A model generated the notes under the pieces. It did not search any database and had not been told where the DNA came from. It worked only from the letters and a program-made list of their open reading frames with translations. 64,000 nucleotides of DNA from Typhlomys cinereus (taxonomy: Eukaryota; Chordata; Mammalia; Rodentia; Platacanthomyidae): positions 237,110-301,109 of the forward strand of contig JALPQD010000912.1 of the NCBI GenBank assembly GCA_023101885.1, in the 5' to 3' direction. The position numbers and the translations under genes are program-made. Positions 12,223 through 26,056 of this stretch are shown here, piece by piece; the stretch's first letter is position 1, and each line of letters begins with the position of its first letter.

Positions 12223-15177
12223 CCTTAATTGCCTTCACCCTTGTCAGTGAAACATCTAATTAGAAACACCTGGTCCTAATTAGCTTGATTGCCCACACCT
12301 GTGTCTATGAAATTGCTAATTTAATACACCAAGTCTTAATTAGACTTAATTGCCAAAGCCATAATCAGTGAAATTATTTATGAACCCTGGTCCTAATTAG
12401 CCTTGATTGCCCCCACCTGTGTCACTGAAATTGGTAATGGGAAACACCTGGTCCTAATTAGCCTTGATTGCCCCACCTGTGTCACTGAAATTGGTAATGG
12501 GAAACACCTGGTCCTAATTAGCCTTGATTGCCCTCACCTGTGTCCCTGAAATTGCTATTTGGAAACACCTGGTCATAATTAGCCTTGATGGCCCACACGT
12601 GTGTTAATCAAATTGCCAATTGGAAACACCTGGTCCCAAATAGCCTTGATTGCCCACACCTGTGTCACTCAAACTGCTACTTAGAAACACCTGATCCTAA
12701 TTTGCTTTGATTGCCCACACCTGTGTCACTGAAATTGCTAATGGGAAACACCTTGTCCGAATTAGGCTTGATTGCTCACACCTGTCACTGAAATTGCTAA
12801 TTAGAAACACCTGGTCCTAATTAGCCTTGATTGCCCACACCTGTGTTACTGAAATTGCTAAGGGGAAACACCTGGTCCTAAATAGCGTTGATTGCCCACA
12901 CCTGTGTCATTGAAATAGCTAATGGGAAAAATCTGGTCCTAATTAGCCTTGATTGACCACACCTGTGTCACTGAAATTGCCATTTAGAAACACCTGCTCT
13001 TATTTAGCCTTCACAGCCCACACCTGTGTCACTGAAATTGCTAATGGGAAAAATCTGGTCCTAATTGGCCTTGATTGACCACAACTGTGTCACTGAAATT
13101 GCTGTTTAGAAACACCTGCTCCTATTTAGCCTTCACAGCCCACACCTGTGTCACTGAAATTGCTAATGCGAACCACCTGGTCCTAATTAGCTTTAACAGC
13201 CCACACCTGTGTCTCTGAAATTGCTAATGGGAACCACCTGGTCCTAATTAGCCTTGATTTCCCACACGTGTGTCACTGAAATTGCTAATTGAAACACCTG
13301 GTCCTAATTAGCCTTGATTTCCCACACCTGTGTCACTGAAATTGCTAATTGGAAACACCTGGTCCTAATTAGCCTTGATTGCCCACACCTGTGTCACTCA
13401 AATTTCTAATTCGAATCACCTGGTCCTAATTAGCCTTGATTGCCCACACCTGTGTCATTGAAATTGCTAAATGGAAATACCTGGTCCTAATTATTCTTGA
13501 TCGCCCACACCTGTGACAATGAAATTGCTAATTGGAAACACCTGGTCCTAAGTAGCCTTGATTGTCCACACCTATGTCACTCAAATTGCTAATTAGATAC
13601 ACCTGGTCCTAATTACCCTTGATTGCCCACACCTGTGTCACTGAAATTGGTAATGGGAAACACTTGGTCCTAATTATTCTTGATTGTCAACCCATGTGTC
13701 ACTGAAATTGTTAATGGGAAACACCTGTTCTTAATTAGCATTTATTGCCCACACCTGTGTCACTGAAATTGCTAATGGGAAACATCTGTTCCTAATTAGC
13801 CTTGATTGCCTAAACCTGTGTCACTGAAATTGCCATTTAGAAACACCTGCTCCTAATTAGTCTTCACGACCCACACCTCTGTCCCTGAAATTGCTAATGG
13901 ACAACACCTGGTCCTCATTAGGCTTGATTACCAGCACTCTTGTCACTGAAATTGCTAAGGGGAAACACCTGGTCCTAATTAGCCTTGATGTCCCAAACCT
14001 GTGTCACTGATATTGGTAATGGGAAACAACTTGTCCTAATTAAACTTGGTGGCTGACACCTGTGTCACTGAAATTGGTAATGGGAAACATCTGGACCTAA
14101 TTAGCCTTGGTTGCCCACACTTGGGTCACTGAAATTGTTATTTAGAAACACCTGCTCCTAATTAGCCTTCATGGCCCACACCTGTGTCACTGAAATTGCT
14201 AATGGGAAACACCTGGTCCTAATGAGTCTTGATTGCCCACACCTGTGTCACTGAAATTGCTAATAGGAAACACCTGGTCCTAATTAGCCTTAATGGCGGA
14301 CACCTGTGTCACTTAAATTGCTAATGGGAAACACCTGGTCCTAATTAATGTTGGTGGCCCACATCTTTGTCACTGAAATTGCTAAAGGGAAACACCTGGT
14401 ACTAATTATCCTTGGTGGCCCACAACTGTGTCACTTCAATTGCTAATGGGAAACACCTGGTCCTAATTAGCCTTGATGGCCCACACCTCTGACACTGAAA
14501 TTGCTAAGGGGAAACACCTGGTCGTAATTAGCCTTGATGAACCACACCTGTGTCACTGAAATTGCCATTTAGAAACACCTGCTCCTATTTAGCCTTAATT
14601 ACCCACCCCTATGTCACTGAAATTGCTAATTGGAAACACCTGGTCCTAATTAGCCTTGATTGCCCACACCTGTGTAACTGTAATTTCTAATTCGAAACAC
14701 CTGGTCCTGATTTGCCTTGATTGCCCACACCTGTGTAATTGAAATTCCTAATTGGAAACACCAGGTCCTAATTAGCCTTGATTGCCCAAACCTGTGTCAC
14801 TGAAATTGCTAATTAGAAACACCTGGTCCTAATTAGCCTTGATTGCCCACACCTGTGTCACTGAAATTGGTAATTGGAAACACCTGTTCCTTTTTATACT
14901 TGATTGCCCACACCTGTGTCACTGAAATTGCTAATGGGAAACACGTGGTCCAAATTAGTGTTGATTGCCCACACCTGTGTCACTGAAATTCCTAATGGGA
15001 AAAATCTGGTCCTAATTAGCCTTGATTGCCCACACCTGTGTCAGTGAAATTGCCATTTAGAAACACCTGCTCCTAATTAGCCTTCACAGCCCACACCTGT
15101 GTCCCTGAAATTGCTAATGGGAAACACCTGGTCCTCATTAGCCTTGATTGAGCACACCTGTGTCACTGAAATTGCTA
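12223..15177. repeat. 2.95-kb duplicated segment, copy 1
   Basis: Matches 23,101-26,056 at an offset of 10,878, changing to 10,879 after a one-base C-run difference near 12,470 (gccccacc here, gcccccacc there). I see only scattered substitutions, such as aagtagcc near 13,553 against aattagcc in the other copy. It carries the most diverse units of the array, including several ggtggcc and gctaatggg forms. The match ends sharply: this copy continues gctaattgg, the other gctagtagg. Confidence 0.85.
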
Positions 15178-16165
15178 ATTGGAAACACCTGGTCCTAATT
15201 AGCCTTGATGGCCCACACGTGTGTTACTCAAATTGCTAATTGGAAAAACCTGGTCCCAAATAGCCTTGATTGCCCACACCTGTGTCACTCAAACTGCTAC
15301 TTAGAAACACCTGGTCCTAATTAGCCTTGATTGCCCACACCTCTGTCACTGAAATTGATAATTAGAAACATTTGGTCCTAATTAGCCCTGATTGCCCAAA
15401 CCAGTGTCACTCAAATTACTAATTGAAAACACCTGGTCCTAATTAGCCTTGATTGCCCACACCTGTGTCACTCAAACTGCTACTTAGAAACACCTGATCC
15501 TAATTTGCCTTGATTGCCCACACCTGTGTCACTGAAATTGCTAATGGGAAACACCTTGTCCGAATTAGGCTTGATTTCTCACACCTGTCACTGAAATTGC
15601 TAATTAGAAACACCTGGTCCTAATTAGCCTTGATTGCCCACACCTGTGTCACTGAAATTGCTAAGGAGAAACACCTGGTCCTAATTAGCATTGATTGCCC
15701 ACACCTGTGTCACTGAAATTGCTAAGGGGAAACACCTGGTCCTAATTAGCGTTGATTGCCCACATCTGTGTCACTGAAATTTCTAATGGGAAAAATCTGG
15801 TCCTAATTAGCCTTGATTGCCCACCCCTGTGTCACTGAAATTGCCATTTAGAAACACCTGCTCTTATTTAGCCTTCACAGCCCACACCTATGTCACTGAA
15901 ATTGCAAATGGGAAAAATCTGGTCCTAATTGGCCTTGATTGCCCACACCTGTGTCACTCAAATTTCTAATTGCAAACACCTGGTTTTAATTAGCCTTGTT
16001 TGCCCACACCTGTGTCATTGAAATTGCTAAATGGAAATACCTGGTCCTAATTATTCTTGATCGCCCACACCTGTGACAATGAAATTGCTAATTGGAAAAC
16101 CTGGTCCTAATTAGCCTTGATTGCCCACACCTGTGTCAATGAAATTGCTAATTGGAAACACCTGG

Positions 16166-16179
16166 TCGGTCGTAATTAG
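16166..16179. repeat. Marker variant: 4-bp insertion, copy in block 3
   Basis: Reads tcggtcgtaattag. The units before it match those before 4,441, but the units after it switch to the sequence found after about 2,200. A recombination breakpoint therefore lies at or just after this unit. Confidence 0.75.
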
Positions 16180-18295
16180 CCTTGATTGCCCACACCTGTG
16201 TCACTGAAATTGCTAATTACAAACACCTGGTTCTAATTAGCTTTTATTGCCCATACTGGTTTCACTGAAATTGGTAATTAGAAACAACTGGTCCTAATTA
16301 GCTTTGATTGCCCACACCTGTGTCACTGAAATTGCTAATTAGAAACCTGGTGCAAATTAGCCTTGATTGCCCTCACCTGTGTCACTAAAACTGCTAATTA
16401 CAAACACCTGGACTTAATTAGCATTGATTGCCCACACCTGTGTCACTGAAATGGCTAATGGGAAACACCTGGTCCTAATTAGCATTGATGGCCCAAACCT
16501 GTGTCCATGAAATTTCTAAGGGGAAACACCTGGTCCTAATTAGCATTGTATGCCCATTCCTGAGGTAATTGAAATTCCTCATTGGAAACACCTGGTCCTA
16601 ATTAGCCTTTGTTGCCCACACCTGTGTCACTGAAATCGCTAATTAGAAACACCTGGTTCTAATTAGCCCACATCGCTCACACCTGTGTCACTGCAATTGC
16701 TAATTGGAAACACCTGGTCCTAATTAGCCTTGATTGCTCACACCTGTGTCACTGAAATTGCTAATTGGAAACACCTGGTCCTACTTAGCCTTGATCCTCT
16801 ACACATGTGTCCCTGAAATTGCTAATTGTTAAAACCTGGTCCTAATTAGCCTTGATGGCCCACACCTGTGACACTCCAATTGCTAATTGGAAACACATGG
16901 TCCTAAATAGCCTTGATGGCCAACACCTGTGTCACTCAAACTGCTACTTAGAAACACCTGGTTCTAATTAGCTTTGATTGCCCACACCTGTGTCACTGAA
17001 ATTGCTAATTAGAAACATTTGGTCCTAATTAGCCCTGATTGCCCAAACCAGTGTCACTCAAATTACTAATTGAAAACACCTGGTCCTAATTAGCCTTGAT
17101 TGCCCACACTTGTGTCACTGAGGTTGGTAATGGGAAACACCTGGTCCTGATTAGCCTTGATTGCCCACACCTGTGTCATTGAAATTGCTAATTGGAAACA
17201 CCTGGTCCTAATTAGCCCTGATTTCCCATGCCTGTGTCACTGAAATTGATAATTGGAAACACCTGGTCCTAATTAGCCTTGATTGCCAACAAATATGTCA
17301 CTGAAATTGGTATTTGGAAACACTTTGTCCTAATTAGCCTTGATTGCCCACGCCTGTGTCACTGAACCTGCTAATTAGAAACACCTGGTCCTAATTAGCC
17401 TTAATTGCCTTCACCCGTGTCAGTGAAACATCTAGTTAGAAACACCTGGTCCTAATTAGCCTGATTGCCCACACCTGTGTCTATGAAATTGCTAATTTAA
17501 TACACCAAGTCTTAATTAGACTTAATTGTCAAAGCTGTAGTCAGTGAAATTATTTGTGAACCCTGGTCCTAATTAACCTTGATTGCCCCCACCTGTGTCA
17601 CTGAAATTGGTAATGGGAAACACCTGGTCCTAATTAGCCTTGATTGCCCTCACCTGTGTCCCTGAAATTGCTAATTGGAAACACCTGGTCCTAATTAGCC
17701 TTGATGGCCCACACGTGTGTTACTCAAATTGCTAATTGGAAAAACCTGGTCCCAAATAGCCTTGATTGCCCACACCTGTGTCACTGAAATTGCTAATGGG
17801 AAACACCTTGTCCGAATTAGGCTTGATTTCTCACACCTGTCACTGAAATTGCTAATTAGAAACACCTGGTCCTAATTAGCCTTGATTGCCCACACCTGTG
17901 TCACTGAAATTGCTAAGGGGAAACACCTGGTCCTAATTAGCGTTGATTACCCACACCTGTGTCACTGAAATTTCTAATGGGAAAAATCTGGTCCTAATTA
18001 GCCTTGATTGACCACACCTGTGTCACTGAAATGCCATTTAGAAACACCTGCTCTTATTTAGCCTTCACAGCCCACACCTGTGTCACTGAAATTGCTAATG
18101 GGAAAAATCTGGTCCTAATTGGCCTTGATTGCCCACACCTGTGTCATTGAAATTGCTAAATGGAAATACCTGGTCCTAATTATTCTTGATCTCCCACACC
18201 TGTGACCATGAAATTGCTAATTGGAAACACCTGGTCCTAATTAGCCTTGATTGCCCACACCTGTGTGGATGAAATTGCTAATTGGAAACACCTGG

Positions 18296-18309
18296 TCAGT
18301 CGTAATTAG
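18296..18309. repeat. Marker variant: 4-bp insertion, second copy in block 3
   Basis: Reads tcagtcgtaattag and lies in the segment (about 16.2-18.7 kb) that matches 2.2-4.86 kb. The flanking unit order agrees with the copy at 4,441. Confidence 0.8.
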
Positions 18310-19660
18310 CCTTGATTGCCCATGCCAGTGTCCCTGAAATTGCTAATTGTAAACACCTGGTCCTATTTAGCCTTGATTACCCATGCCTGTGTCTTTGAAA
18401 GTGCTAATTGGAAACACCTGGTCCTAATTAGCCTTGATTGCCCACACTTGTGTCACTGAGGTTGGTAATGGGAAACACCTGGTCCTAATTAGCCTTGATT
18501 GCCCTCGCCTGTGTCCTTGAAATTGCTAATTGAAAAAACTTGGTCATAATTAGTCTTAATTCCCCACACCTGTGTTACTCAAATTGCTAATTGGAAACAC
18601 CTGGTCCTAATTAGCCTTGATTACCCACACCTGTGTCACTGAAATGGGTAATTTAAGACACCAGGTCTTAATTAGTCTTGATTGCCAACACTCTAATCAC
18701 TGAAATTATTTGTGTACCTTGGTCTTAATTAGCCTTGATTGCCCACACCTGTGTCACTCAATTTGGTAATTAGAAACACCTGGTCCTAATTAGCCTTGAT
18801 TCCCCACACCAGTCTCACTCAAATTTGTAATTAGAAACACCTGGTCCTAATTAGCCTTGATTGCCCAAACCTGTGTCTCTGAAATTGCTAATGGGAGACA
18901 GGTGGTCCTAATTAGCCTTCATTGCCCACACCTGTGTCACTGAATTTTCTACTTAGAAACACCTGGTCAAAATTATCCTTGATTGCCCACACCTGTGTCC
19001 CTCAAACTGCAAATTGGAAACACCTGGTCCTAAATAGCCTTGATTACCCACACCTGTGTCACTAAAACTGCTAATTAGAAACACCAGGTCCTAATTAACC
19101 TTGATTGCCCACACCTGAGTCACTGAAATTGCTAATGGGAAACACCTGGTCTTAATTAGCCTTGATTACCCACACCTGTGTCACTGAAATGGGTAATTTA
19201 AGACACCAGGTCTTAATTAGACTTGTTTGCCAACACTGTTATCACTGAAATTCTTTATGATCCCTGGTCCTAATTAGCCTTGATTGCCCAAACCTTTGTT
19301 ACTGAAATTTCTAATGGGAAATACCTGGTCCTAATTAGCCTTGATTGCCCACACCTCTGCCACTGAAACTGCTAATTGGAAACACCTGTTGCTAATTAGC
19401 CTTGATTTACCACACTTGTGTCACTAAATTTTCTAATTGGAAGTACCTGGTCCTAATTAGCCTTGATTGCCCACACCTGTGTCATTGAAATTGCTACTTA
19501 GAAACACGTGGTCCTAATTAGCCTTGATTGCCCACACCTGTGTCACTCAAACTGTTAGTTGCAAACACTTAGTCCTAAATAGCCTTGATTGCCCACACAG
19601 GTGTCACTCAAACTGGGAAGTAGAAACACTTGGTGCTAATTAGCCTTGATTGCCCACACC

Positions 19661-22600
19661 TGTGTCATTGAAATTGCTAATTGATAACACCTGGTCCTAA
19701 TTCGCCCTGATTTCCCACGCCTGTGTCACTGAAATTGATAATTGGAAACACCTGGTCCTAATTAGCCTTGATTGCCCACAACTATGTCACTGAAATTGGT
19801 ATTTGGAAACACGTTGTCCTAATTAGCCTTGATTGCCCACGCCTGTGTCACTGAACCTGCTAATTAGAAACAACTGGTCCTAATTAGCCTTAATTGCCTT
19901 CACCCTTGTCAGTGAAACATCTATTTAGAAACACCTGGTCCTAATTAGCCTGATTGCCCACACCTGTGTCTATGAAATTGCTAATTTAATACACCAAGTC
20001 TTAATTAGACTTAATTGTCAAAGCTGTAATCAGTGAAATTATTTGTGAACCCTCGTCCTAATTAGCCTTGATTGCCCCCACCTGTGTCACTGAAATTGGT
20101 AATGGGAAACACCTGGTCCTAATTAGCCTTGATTGCCCTCACCTGTGTCCCTGAAATTGCTAATTGGAAACACCTGGTCCTAATTAGCCTTGATGGCCCA
20201 CACGTGTGTTACTCAAATTGCTAATTGGAAAAACCTAGTCCCAAATAGCCTTGATTGCCCACACCTGTGTCACTCAAACTGCTACTTAGAAACACCTGAT
20301 CCTAATTTGCCTTGATTGCCCACACCTGTGTCACTGAAATTGCTAATGGGAAACACCTTGTCCGAATTAGGCTTGATTTCTCACACCTGTCACTGAAATT
20401 GCTAATTAGAAACACCTGGTCCTAATTAGCCTTGATTGCCCACACCTGTGTCACTGAAATTGCTAAGGGGAAACACCTGGTCCTAATTAGACTTGATTGC
20501 CCACACCTGTGTCACTGAAATTGCTAAGGGGAAACACCTGGCCCTAATTAGCATTGATTGCCCACATCTGTGTCACTGAAATTTCTAATGGGAAAAATCT
20601 GGTCCTAATTAGCCTTGATTGACCACCCCTGTGTCACTGAAATTGCCATTTAGAAACACCTGGTTCTAATTAGCCCACATTGCCCACACCCATGTCATTG
20701 AAATTGCTAATTGGAAACACCTGGTCCTAATTAGCCCTGATTTCCCACACCTGTGTCACTGAAATTGCTAATTGGAAACACCTGGTCCTAATTAGCCTTG
20801 ATTGCCCACACCTGTGTCACTGAAATTGCTAATTTAATACACCAGGTCTTAATTAGACTTACTTGCCAAAACTGTAATCACTGAAATCATGTATGAACCC
20901 TGGTCCTAATTAGCCTTGATTGCCCCAACCTGTGTCACTGAAATTGGTAATGGGAAACACCTGGTTCTAATTAGCCTTGATTGCCCACACCTGTGTCACT
21001 GAAATTGCTAATTACAAACACCTGGTTCTAATTAGCTTTGATTGCCCATACTGGTTTCACTCAAATTGGTAATTAGAAACACCTGGTCCTAATTAGCTTT
21101 GATTGCCCACACCTGTGTCACTGAAATTGCTAATTAGAAACCTGGTGCTAATTAGCCTTGATTGCCCTCACCTGTGTCACTGAAACTGCTAATTACATAC
21201 ACCTGGACTTAATTAGCATTGATAGCCCACACCTGTGTCACTGAAATGGCTAATGGGAAACACCTGGTCCTAATTAGCATTGATGGCCCAAACCTGTGTC
21301 ACTGAAATTGCTAAGGGGAAACACCTGTTCCTAATTAGCCTTGTATGCCCATTCCTGAGTAATTGAAATTCCTCATTGGAAACACCTGGTCCTAATTAGC
21401 CTTGATTGCCCACACCTGTGTCACTGAAATCGCTAATTAGAAACACCTGGTTCTAATTAGCCCACATCGCTCACACCTGTGTCACTGCAATTGCTAATTG
21501 GAAACACCTGGTCCTAATTAGCCTTGATTGCTCACACCTGTGTCACTGAAATTGCTAATTGGAAACACCTGGTCCTAATTAGCCTTGATCCTCCACACAT
21601 GTGTCCCTGAAATTGTTAATTGTTAACACCTGGTCCTAATTAGCCTTGATGGCCCACACCTGTGACACTCCAATTGCTAATTGGAAACACATGGTCCTAA
21701 ATAGCCTTGATGGCCAACACCTGTGTCACTCAAACTGCTACTTAGAAACACCTGGTCCTAATTAGCCTTGATTGCCCACACCTGTGTCACTGAAATTGCT
21801 AATTAGAAACACGTGGTCCTAATTAGCCTTGATTGCCCACACCTGTGTCACTCAAATTACTAATTGAAAACACCTGGTCCTAATTAGCCTTGATTACCCA
21901 CACTTGTGTCACTGAGGTTGGTAATGGGAAACACCTGGTCCTGATTAGCCTTGATTGCCCACACCTGTGTCATTGAAATTGCTAATTGATAACACCTGGT
22001 CCTAATTCGCCCTGATTTCCCACGCCTGTGTCACTGAAATTGATAATTGGAAACACCTGGTCCTAATTAGCCTTGATTGCCCACAACTATGTCACTGAAA
22101 TTGGTATTTGGAAACACGTTGTCCTAATTAGCCTTGATTGCCCACGCCTGTGTCACTGAACCTGCTAATTAGAAACAACTGGTCCTAATTAGCCTTAATT
22201 GCCTTCACCCTTGTCAGTGAAACATCTATTTAGAAACACCTGGTCCTAATTAGCCTGATTGCCCACACCTGTGTCTATGAAATTGCTAATTTAATACACC
22301 AAGTCTTAATTAGACTTAATTGTCAAAGCTGTAATCAGTGAAATTATTTGTGAACCCTCGTCCTAATTAGCCTTGATTGCCCCCACCTGTGTCACTGAAA
22401 TTGGTAATGGGAAACACCTGGTCCTAATTAGCCTTGATTGCCCTCACCTGTGTCCCTGAAATTGCTAATTGGAAACACCTGGTCCTAATTAGCCTTGATG
22501 GCCCACACGTGTGTTACTCAAATTGCTAATTGGAAAAACCTAGTCCCAAATAGCCTTGATTGCCCACACCTGTGTCACTCAAACTGCTACTTAGAAACAC

Positions 22601-23095
22601 CTGATCCTAATTTGCCTTGATTGCCCACACCTGTGTCACTGAAATTGCTAATGGGAAACACCTTGTCCGAATTAGGCTTGATTTCTCACACCTGTCACTG
22701 AAATTGCTAATTAGAAACACCTGGTCCTAATTAGCCTTGATTGCCCACACCTGTGTCACTGAAATTGCTAAGGGGAAACACCTGGTCCTAATTAGACTTG
22801 ATTGCCCACACCTGTGTCACTGAAATTGCTAAGGGGAAACACCTGGCCCTAATTAGCATTGATTGCCCACATCTGTGTCACTGAAATTTCTAATGGGAAA
22901 AATCTGGTCCTAATTAGCCTTGATTGACCACCCCTGTGTCACTGAAATTGCCATTTAGAAACACCTGGTTCTAATTAGCCCACATTGCCCACACCCATGT
23001 CATTGAAATTGCTAATTGGAAACACCTGGTCCTAATTAGCCCTGATTTCCCACACCTGTGTCACTGAAATTGCTAATTGGAAACACCTGGTCCTA
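19661..23095. repeat. Tandem duplication with 2,305-bp spacing inside satellite A
   Basis: The rare ttgataacacc unit at 19,681 recurs at 21,986, and the tgctaagggg unit at 20,461 recurs at 22,766. Both are exactly 2,305 bp apart. The first 1.1 kb of each pass agrees closely, up to about 20,790 and 23,095. Block 1 contains the same arrangement with a 2,244-bp step (970 to 3,214), one 61-bp unit shorter, so the duplication is older than the copying of blocks 1 and 4. Confidence 0.82.
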
Positions 23096-23100
23096 ATTAG

Positions 23101-26056
23101 CCTTAATTGCCTTCACCCTTGTCAGTGAAACATCTAATTAGAAACACCTGGTCCTAATTAGCTTGATTGCCCACACCTGTGTCTATGAAATTGCTAATTT
23201 AATACACCAAGTCTTAATTAGACTTAATTGCCAAAGCCATAATCAGTGAAATTATTTATGAACCCTGGTCCTAATTAGCCTTGATTGCCCCCACCTGTGT
23301 CACTGAAATTGGTAATGGGAAACACCTGGTCCTAATTAGCCTTGATTGCCCCCACCTGTGTCACTGAAATTGGTAATGGGAAACACCTGGTCCTAATTAG
23401 CCTTGATTGCCCTCACCTGTGTCCCTGAAATTGCTATTTGGAAACACCTGGTCATAATTAGCCTTGATGGCCCACACGTGTGTTAATCAAATTGCCAATT
23501 GGAAACACCTGGTCCCAAATAGCCTTGATTGCCCACACCTGTGTCACTCAAACTGCTACTTAGAAACACCTGATCCTAATTTGCTTTGATTGCCCACACC
23601 TGTGTCACTGAAATTGCTAATGGGAAACACCTTGTCCGAATTAGGCTTGATTGCTCACACCTGTCACTGAAATTGCTAATTAGAAACACCTGGTCCTAAT
23701 TAGCCTTGATTGCCCACACCTGTGTTACTGAAATTGCTAAGGGGAAACACCTGGTCCTAAATAGCATTGATTGCCCACACCTGTGTCATTGAAATAGCTA
23801 ATGGGAAAAATCTGGTCCTAATTAGCCTTGATTGACCACACCTGTGTCACTGAAATTGCCATTTAGAAACACCTGCTCTTATTTAGCCTTCACAGCCCAC
23901 ACCTGTGTCACTGAAATTGCTAATGGGAAAAATCTGGTCCTAATTGGCCTTGATTGACCACAACTGTGTCACTGAAATTGCTGTTTAGAAACACCTGCTC
24001 CTATTTAGCCTTCACAGCCCACACCTGTGTCACTGAAATTGCTAATGCGAACCACCTGGTCCTAATTAGCTTTAACAGCCCACACCTGTGTCTCTGAAAT
24101 TGCTAATGGGAACCACCTGGTCCTAATTAGCCTTGATTTCCCACACGTGTGTCACTGAAATTGCTAATTGAAACACCTGGTCCTAATTAGCCTTGATTTC
24201 CCACACCTGTGTCACTGAAATTGCTAATTGGAAACACCTGGTCCTAATTAGCCTTGATTGCCCACACCTGTGTCACTCAAATTTCTAATTCGAATCACCT
24301 GGTCCTAATTAGCCTTGATTGCCCACACCTGTGTCATTGAAATTGCTAAATGGAAATACCTGGTCCTAATTATTCTTGATCGCCCACACCTGTGACAATG
24401 AAATTGCTAATTGGAAACACCTGGTCCTAATTAGCCTTGATTGTCCACACCTATGTCACTCAAATTGCTAATTAGATACACCTGGTCCTAATTATCCTTG
24501 ATTGCCCACACCTGTGTCACTGAAATTGGTAATGGGAAACACTTGGTCCTAATTATTCTTGATTGTCAACCCATGTGTCACTGAAATTGTTAATGGGAAA
24601 CACCTGTTCTTAATTAGCATTTATTGCCCACACCTGTGTCACTGAAATTGCTAATGGGAAACATCTGTTCCTAATTAGCCTTGATTGCCTAAACCTGTGT
24701 CACTGAAATTGCCATTTAGAAACACCTGCCCCTAATTAGTCTTCACGACCCACACCTCTGTCCCCGAAATTGCTAATGGACAACACCTGGTCCTCATTAG
24801 GCTTGATTACCAGCACTCTTGTCACTGAAATTGCTAAGGGGAAACACCTGGTCCTAATTAGCCTTGATGTCCCAAACCTGTGTCACTGATATTGGTAATG
24901 GGAAACAACTTGTCCTAATTAAACTTGGTGGCTGACACCTGTGTCACTGAAATTGGTAATGGGAAACATCTGGACCTAATTAGCCTTGGTTGCCCACACT
25001 TGGGTCACTGAAATTGTTATTTAGAAACACCTGCTCCTAATTAGCCTTCATGGCCCACACCTGTGTCACTGAAATTGCTAATGGGAAACACCTGGTCCTA
25101 ATGAGTCTTGATTGCCCACACCTGTGTCACTGAAATTGCTAATAGGAAACACCTGGTCCTAATTAGCCTTAATGGCGGACACCTGTGTCACTTAAATTGC
25201 TAATGGGAAACACCTGGTCCTAATTAATGTTGGTGGCCCACATCTTTGTCACTGAAATTGCTAAAGGGAAACACCTGGTACTAATTATCCTTGGTGGCCC
25301 ACAACTGTGTCACTTCAATTGCTAATGGGAAACACCTGGTCCTAATTAGCCTTGATGGCCCACACCTCTGACACTGAAATTGCTAAGGGGAAACACCTGG
25401 TCGTAATTAGCCTTGATGAACCACACCTGTGTCACTGAAATTGCCATTTAGAAACACCTGCTCCTATTTAGCCTTAATTACCCACCCCTGTGTCACTGAA
25501 ATTGCTAATTGGAAACACCTGGTCCTAATTAGCCTTGATTGCCCACACCTGTGTAACTGTAATTTCTAATTCGAAACACCTGGTCCTGATTTGCCTTGAT
25601 TGCCCACACCTGTGTAATTGAAATTCCTAATTGGAAACACCAGGTCCTAATTAGCCTTGATTGCCCAAACCTGTGTCACTGAAATTGCTAATTAGAAACA
25701 CCTGGTCCTAATTAGCCTTGATTGCCCACACCTGTGTCACTGAAATTGGTAATTGGAAACACCTGTTCCTATTTATACTTGATTGCCCACACCTGTGTCA
25801 CTGAAATTGCTAATGGGAAACACGTGGTCCAAATTAGTGTTGATTGCCCACACCTGTGTCACTGAAATTCCTAATGGGAAAAATCTGGTCCTAATTAGCC
25901 TTGATTGCCCACACCTGTGTCAGTGAAATTGCCATTTAGAAACACCTGCTCCTAATTAGCCTTCACAGCCCACACCTGTGTCCCTGAAATTGCTAATGGG
26001 AAACACCTGGTCCTCATTAGCCTTGATTGAGCACACCTGTGTCACTGAAATTGCTA
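23101..26056. repeat. 2.95-kb duplicated segment, copy 2
   Basis: Partner of 12,223-15,177. The left breakpoint is at about 23,100: the preceding unit follows the 20.7-kb segment instead of the sequence left of 12,223. The right breakpoint is at 26,056/26,057. Near identity over almost 3 kb of otherwise variable units shows a recent copy event between blocks 3 and 4. Confidence 0.85.

Larger units (their letters stand above)
10168..18711. repeat. Satellite A block 3
   Basis: Starts with a slightly altered marker (gtgaaccttggtcttaatt at 10168). Its opening 0.9 kb resembles the openings of blocks 1 and 4. The middle (12,223-15,177) is shared with 23,101-26,056. The end (about 16,180-18,711) matches about 2,220-4,856 of block 1, with an offset of 13,978 shrinking to 13,855, a loss of two units. 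The block is therefore a mosaic of segments known from the other three. Confidence 0.8.
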
